7,517 bases of DNA, taken from positions 1 to 7,517 of the forward strand of contig RQOI01000336.1 in the NCBI GenBank assembly GCA_003854995.1. Reading direction: 5' to 3'. The notes under the pieces are model-generated. The model did not search any database, was not told where the DNA came from, and saw only the letters and a program-made list of their open reading frames with translations. Source of the DNA: Candidatus Zhuqueibacterota bacterium. Its GTDB lineage: Bacteria; Zhuqueibacterota; Zhuqueibacteria; Residuimicrobiales; Krinioviventaceae. The position numbers and the translations under genes were made by a program. Of this stretch, positions 5,950 through 7,517 are shown piece after piece. Each line of letters opens with the position of its first letter. The stretch's first letter is position 1.

Positions 5950-5961
5950 AAAGGAGGTGAT
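5950..5961 (+). promoter_or_regulatory. Perfect 12-base anti-Shine-Dalgarno match AAAGGAGGTGAT
   Basis: AAAGGAGGTGAT is fully complementary to the usual 3' end of bacterial 16S rRNA (ATCACCTCCTTT). It is 60 bases upstream of the secreted gene's start, far too distant to serve it directly. The nearest starts are ATG 5960 (2-3 bases away, too close) and GTG 5970 (12 bases after AAGGAGG, rather far). Confidence 0.55.
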
Positions 5962-6010
5962 GACGGAGAGTGATCTTACGGTTAGTTCATTTCAATTTAA
6001 TGTGTGAATG

Positions 6011-6015
6011 AGGAG
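6011..6015 (+). promoter_or_regulatory. Ribosome binding site AGGAG of the secreted-protein gene
   Basis: AGGAG lies six bases, all A, before ATG 6022. It fixes the start directly in front of the signal peptide. Confidence 0.8.
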
Positions 6016-6021
6016 AAAAAA

Positions 6022-7517
6022 ATGAAAAATATCACTTTACTTTTCTTGGCTCTTGCTTTTGCTGCAGTTCTTTACGCCGGTGATCCAGTCGTCGTCGATC
6101 ACACCGGCACCGATTATCAATACTATTGGTACGTTGGCACCATCGGACAGCAGATCTGCGTCGATGCTAACGGCACGGTGCACCTCGCCTACTGCAAAAC
6201 CTGGGTGGCAGAGGGTGACACCGGATTCCAGGTCACGTATGCGAACGCGACCACGGGTGTGACTTTGCCCATTCCGTCACAGGAACCGACCAAGCCACTG
6301 CAACCTGCTGTCGTCTGGATCGATGGCGGCCACAACAGCACGCCGGTCTACATGTACTATGGTGTCGGCAGCCGCGTCTACAGCTATGCCAATCAGATGC
6401 ACCTGCAGGCCATGGCGCAGCTGAGCGCAGATGGCACAGCGATCGAACCGCTCGGCGTTCAGGAAGACAAGAACTATTACGCCGACGCCTACTATGCCAA
6501 TCCGTTCGAGCTTGAAGTGAACAATCAAACCGGCATCGCCCACTGCCTGTTGACCAACCCGGGCGGCAGCGACGTCGCCTACTGGAACTTTGACGGCACC
6601 AATTTCGGCGAAATCTACCAGATGTACCAGGTGGATGCCGGCAGCGATGTTCCGGGCAAGAATCCCGGCGATTTTTATGAAGGGTACATGAATACCGCCA
6701 CCCAAGGTGCGGACCTGGCGGTCTCACCTAACGGCGACCAGGTCGCCATTGCCGGTCTGCATCCGCGACGCCAGGTGGACATCACCATCGGTTCCTTTGG
6801 CGGCGAGATCTGGCCGGATGACTGGGCGGCCGGTGTGGCCGATGGATCGATCATCATGCTCTATGACACCGAAGGTCAAAAAGAGGGCACCAACATTCCC
6901 AACAATGATCCCAAGCCCTACACCGACATCCAAATCAGCTACTGTAATGCGGGCAATCTGCACGTCGTTTACGATGCCGCCTATATTGATGTCTATATCG
7001 ATACGGTGAGTTACTTCCCCGGAACTAGCCCGGTAGCCGATGACTGGTGGAGGACACACAGCTCGGCGTGCGTCGGCGATGTGAATGCCAGCTTTTATGA
7101 CGGCACCGAACATCCCAAACCGCAGCTCCTCTACTGGAACAATGTCTCCAACACCATCACCACGCTGGCTGAATGCGAATTCCCGGCCGCCGGCGAGAAA
7201 TACGTCTGGTTCTCGGATGGCATTTGGGAACACGGCGGGGCCGGAAACTGGGGCAAAAACTATGATGATGGCCCGATTTCCAACTTTGACCTGGTCGCCA
7301 ACTGGGATCCGCAGGCAGGCGAACCCAATCTGGTCCTCGTCTGGGAGGAAATGCAGGGCAACTACCAGGCGCTCGCCGATGTCGACAGTGCCTTTGGTCC
7401 GCAATATTTCGCCTTTCATACGGATCTGAAAATCAGCGTGCACAACGGCACCAGCTGGTCAGCGCCGGTCAACATCTCCAACACGCCGGATCTGGGCGAA
7501 CAATCGGTCTCCGTCTA
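6022..7517 (+). CDS. Large secreted protein, propeller-like repeats, 3' end outside window
   Basis: The first 498 residues are visible and the frame is open at the right edge. Residues 1-19 are a clear Sec signal peptide (MKNITLLFLALAFAAVLYA, then GDP). The mature part is rich in Trp, Tyr, Asn, Asp and Gly and has no membrane segment. It carries repeated beta-strand patterns of the 'variable-strand, D/N-G, strand' type found in propeller proteins: ICVDANGTVHLAYC (46-58), LEVNNQTGIAHCLL (164-177), LAVSPNGDQVAIAG (232-245), IQISYCNAGNLHVVY (303-317) and VHNGTSWSAPVNIS (473-486). The last resembles sialidase-like propeller blades. I recognise no catalytic signature and cannot name a function. 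Given the T9SS tail on the propeller protein in this window, a C-terminal sorting domain is expected beyond the edge but is not seen. The gene follows the ROK regulator by 213 bases and may be one of its targets. Confidence 0.85.
   Translation, partial: MKNITLLFLALAFAAVLYAGDPVVVDHTGTDYQYYWYVGTIGQQICVDANGTVHLAYCKTWVAEGDTGFQVTYANATTGVTLPIPSQEPTKPLQPAVVWIDGGHNSTPVYMYYGVGSRVYSYANQMHLQAMAQLSADGTAIEPLGVQEDKNYYADAYYANPFELEVNNQTGIAHCLLTNPGGSDVAYWNFDGTNFGEIYQMYQVDAGSDVPGKNPGDFYEGYMNTATQGADLAVSPNGDQVAIAGLHPRRQVDITIGSFGGEIWPDDWAAGVADGSIIMLYDTEGQKEGTNIPNNDPKPYTDIQISYCNAGNLHVVYDAAYIDVYIDTVSYFPGTSPVADDWWRTHSSACVGDVNASFYDGTEHPKPQLLYWNNVSNTITTLAECEFPAAGEKYVWFSDGIWEHGGAGNWGKNYDDGPISNFDLVANWDPQAGEPNLVLVWEEMQGNYQALADVDSAFGPQYFAFHTDLKISVHNGTSWSAPVNISNTPDLGEQSVSV

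Larger units (their letters stand above)
5809..6021 (+). promoter_or_regulatory. Structured leader region before the secreted-protein gene
   Basis: No full-length gene fits in these 213 bases. They hold complementary GCGAG/CTCGC segments, a repeated GAGGTGATG word (5887-5895 and 5954-5962), a perfect 12-base anti-Shine-Dalgarno match, and several overlapping micro-frames. No terminator follows the ROK gene: the only early stem, TTTTC-ATA-GAAAA (about 5855-5867), is AT-only. Possible promoters are TTGGCA (5845-5850) or TTGAGA (5877-5882), each with a poor -10 after 17 bases. The sequence does not match any riboswitch class I recognise. Confidence 0.45.
5933..6025 (+). other. Chain of four overlapping micro-ORFs leading into the secreted gene
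   Basis: ATG 5933 encodes MVNT and stops at 5945-5947. Its stop overlaps ATG 5944 (MTKGGDDGE, stop 5971-5973), which overlaps GTG 5970 (MILRLVHFNLMCE, stop 6009-6011), which overlaps ATG 6008 (MRRKK, stop 6023-6025), which overlaps the secreted gene's ATG at 6022. All four junctions are ATGA or GTGA, the form used in termination-reinitiation coupling. The frames are too short for coding statistics, and chance remains a serious alternative. Confidence 0.25.

Noticed and set aside
5884..5970. A known riboswitch such as cobalamin, glycine, lysine, fluoride or cyclic-di-GMP
   Set aside because: None of the conserved core sequences of these classes could be aligned by eye; only generic hairpins are present.
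6724..7443. A 239-codon minus-strand frame antisense to the secreted-protein gene
   Set aside because: The plus-strand frame has a ribosome binding site, a signal peptide and a continuous open frame. The antisense product shows no domain.

Overview
The window looks like bacterial chromosome of moderate GC content from the FCB (Fibrobacterota–Chlorobiota–Bacteroidota) side of the tree. The main evidence is one secreted protein with a textbook type IX secretion (T9SS type A) C-terminal sorting domain: a YPNPFNP motif, a beta-sandwich and a GGVYYYK...KMTLLR ending. This form is typical of candidate phylum KSB1, Calditrichota, Ignavibacteriota and related lineages. Several other exported proteins agree with this. 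The exact lineage cannot be fixed from the sequence alone. No rRNA, tRNA, CRISPR array, transposase or phage gene is visible.

Layout. From about 4158 down to 1 all genes lie on the minus strand. In order of transcription they are: a six-Asp-box beta-propeller protein with a T9SS tail (4158-2911); a CaCA-family Na+/Ca2+ antiporter (2869-1922); a signal-peptide-bearing pentapeptide-repeat protein with a two-helix, ion-channel-like C-terminus (1873-578); and, after a 208-base gap with its own promoter, the first 123 codons of a ChbG/HpnK (YdjC)-type carbohydrate deacetylase lipoprotein that runs off the left edge. The first three are separated by only 41 and 48 bases and probably form one operon. 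From 4618 rightward the genes are on the plus strand: a NagC/XylR-type ROK transcriptional regulator (4618-5808), then a large secreted protein (6022 to the right edge, incomplete).

The 459-base divergent region (4159-4617) holds a large imperfect inverted repeat (29-nt arms, 25/29 matching) of the kind dispersed in many environmental genomes, a GC-rich hairpin, a good sigma70-type promoter for the ROK gene, and a 7-bp inverted repeat overlapping its -10 region that could be the regulator's own operator. The promoter position argues that the ROK gene starts at the tandem ATGs (4618/4621) rather than at the upstream TTG.

The 213-base region before the secreted gene (5809-6021) is the least ordinary stretch. 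It has three mutually complementary GCGAG/CTCGC segments that can form alternative hairpins, a 12-base perfect anti-Shine-Dalgarno match with no full-length gene after it, and a chain of four very short reading frames, each overlapping the next by 4 bases (ATGA or GTGA), that ends on the secreted gene's start codon. This is a candidate cis-regulatory leader.

Working together (inference): the ROK regulator and the two surface or exported propeller-type proteins suggest sugar-responsive or surface polysaccharide biology, with the deacetylase as a possible partner. The antiporter and the channel-like pentapeptide protein suggest an ion-handling component in the same transcript. No described defence, secretion or biosynthetic system is recognisable as a complete unit.
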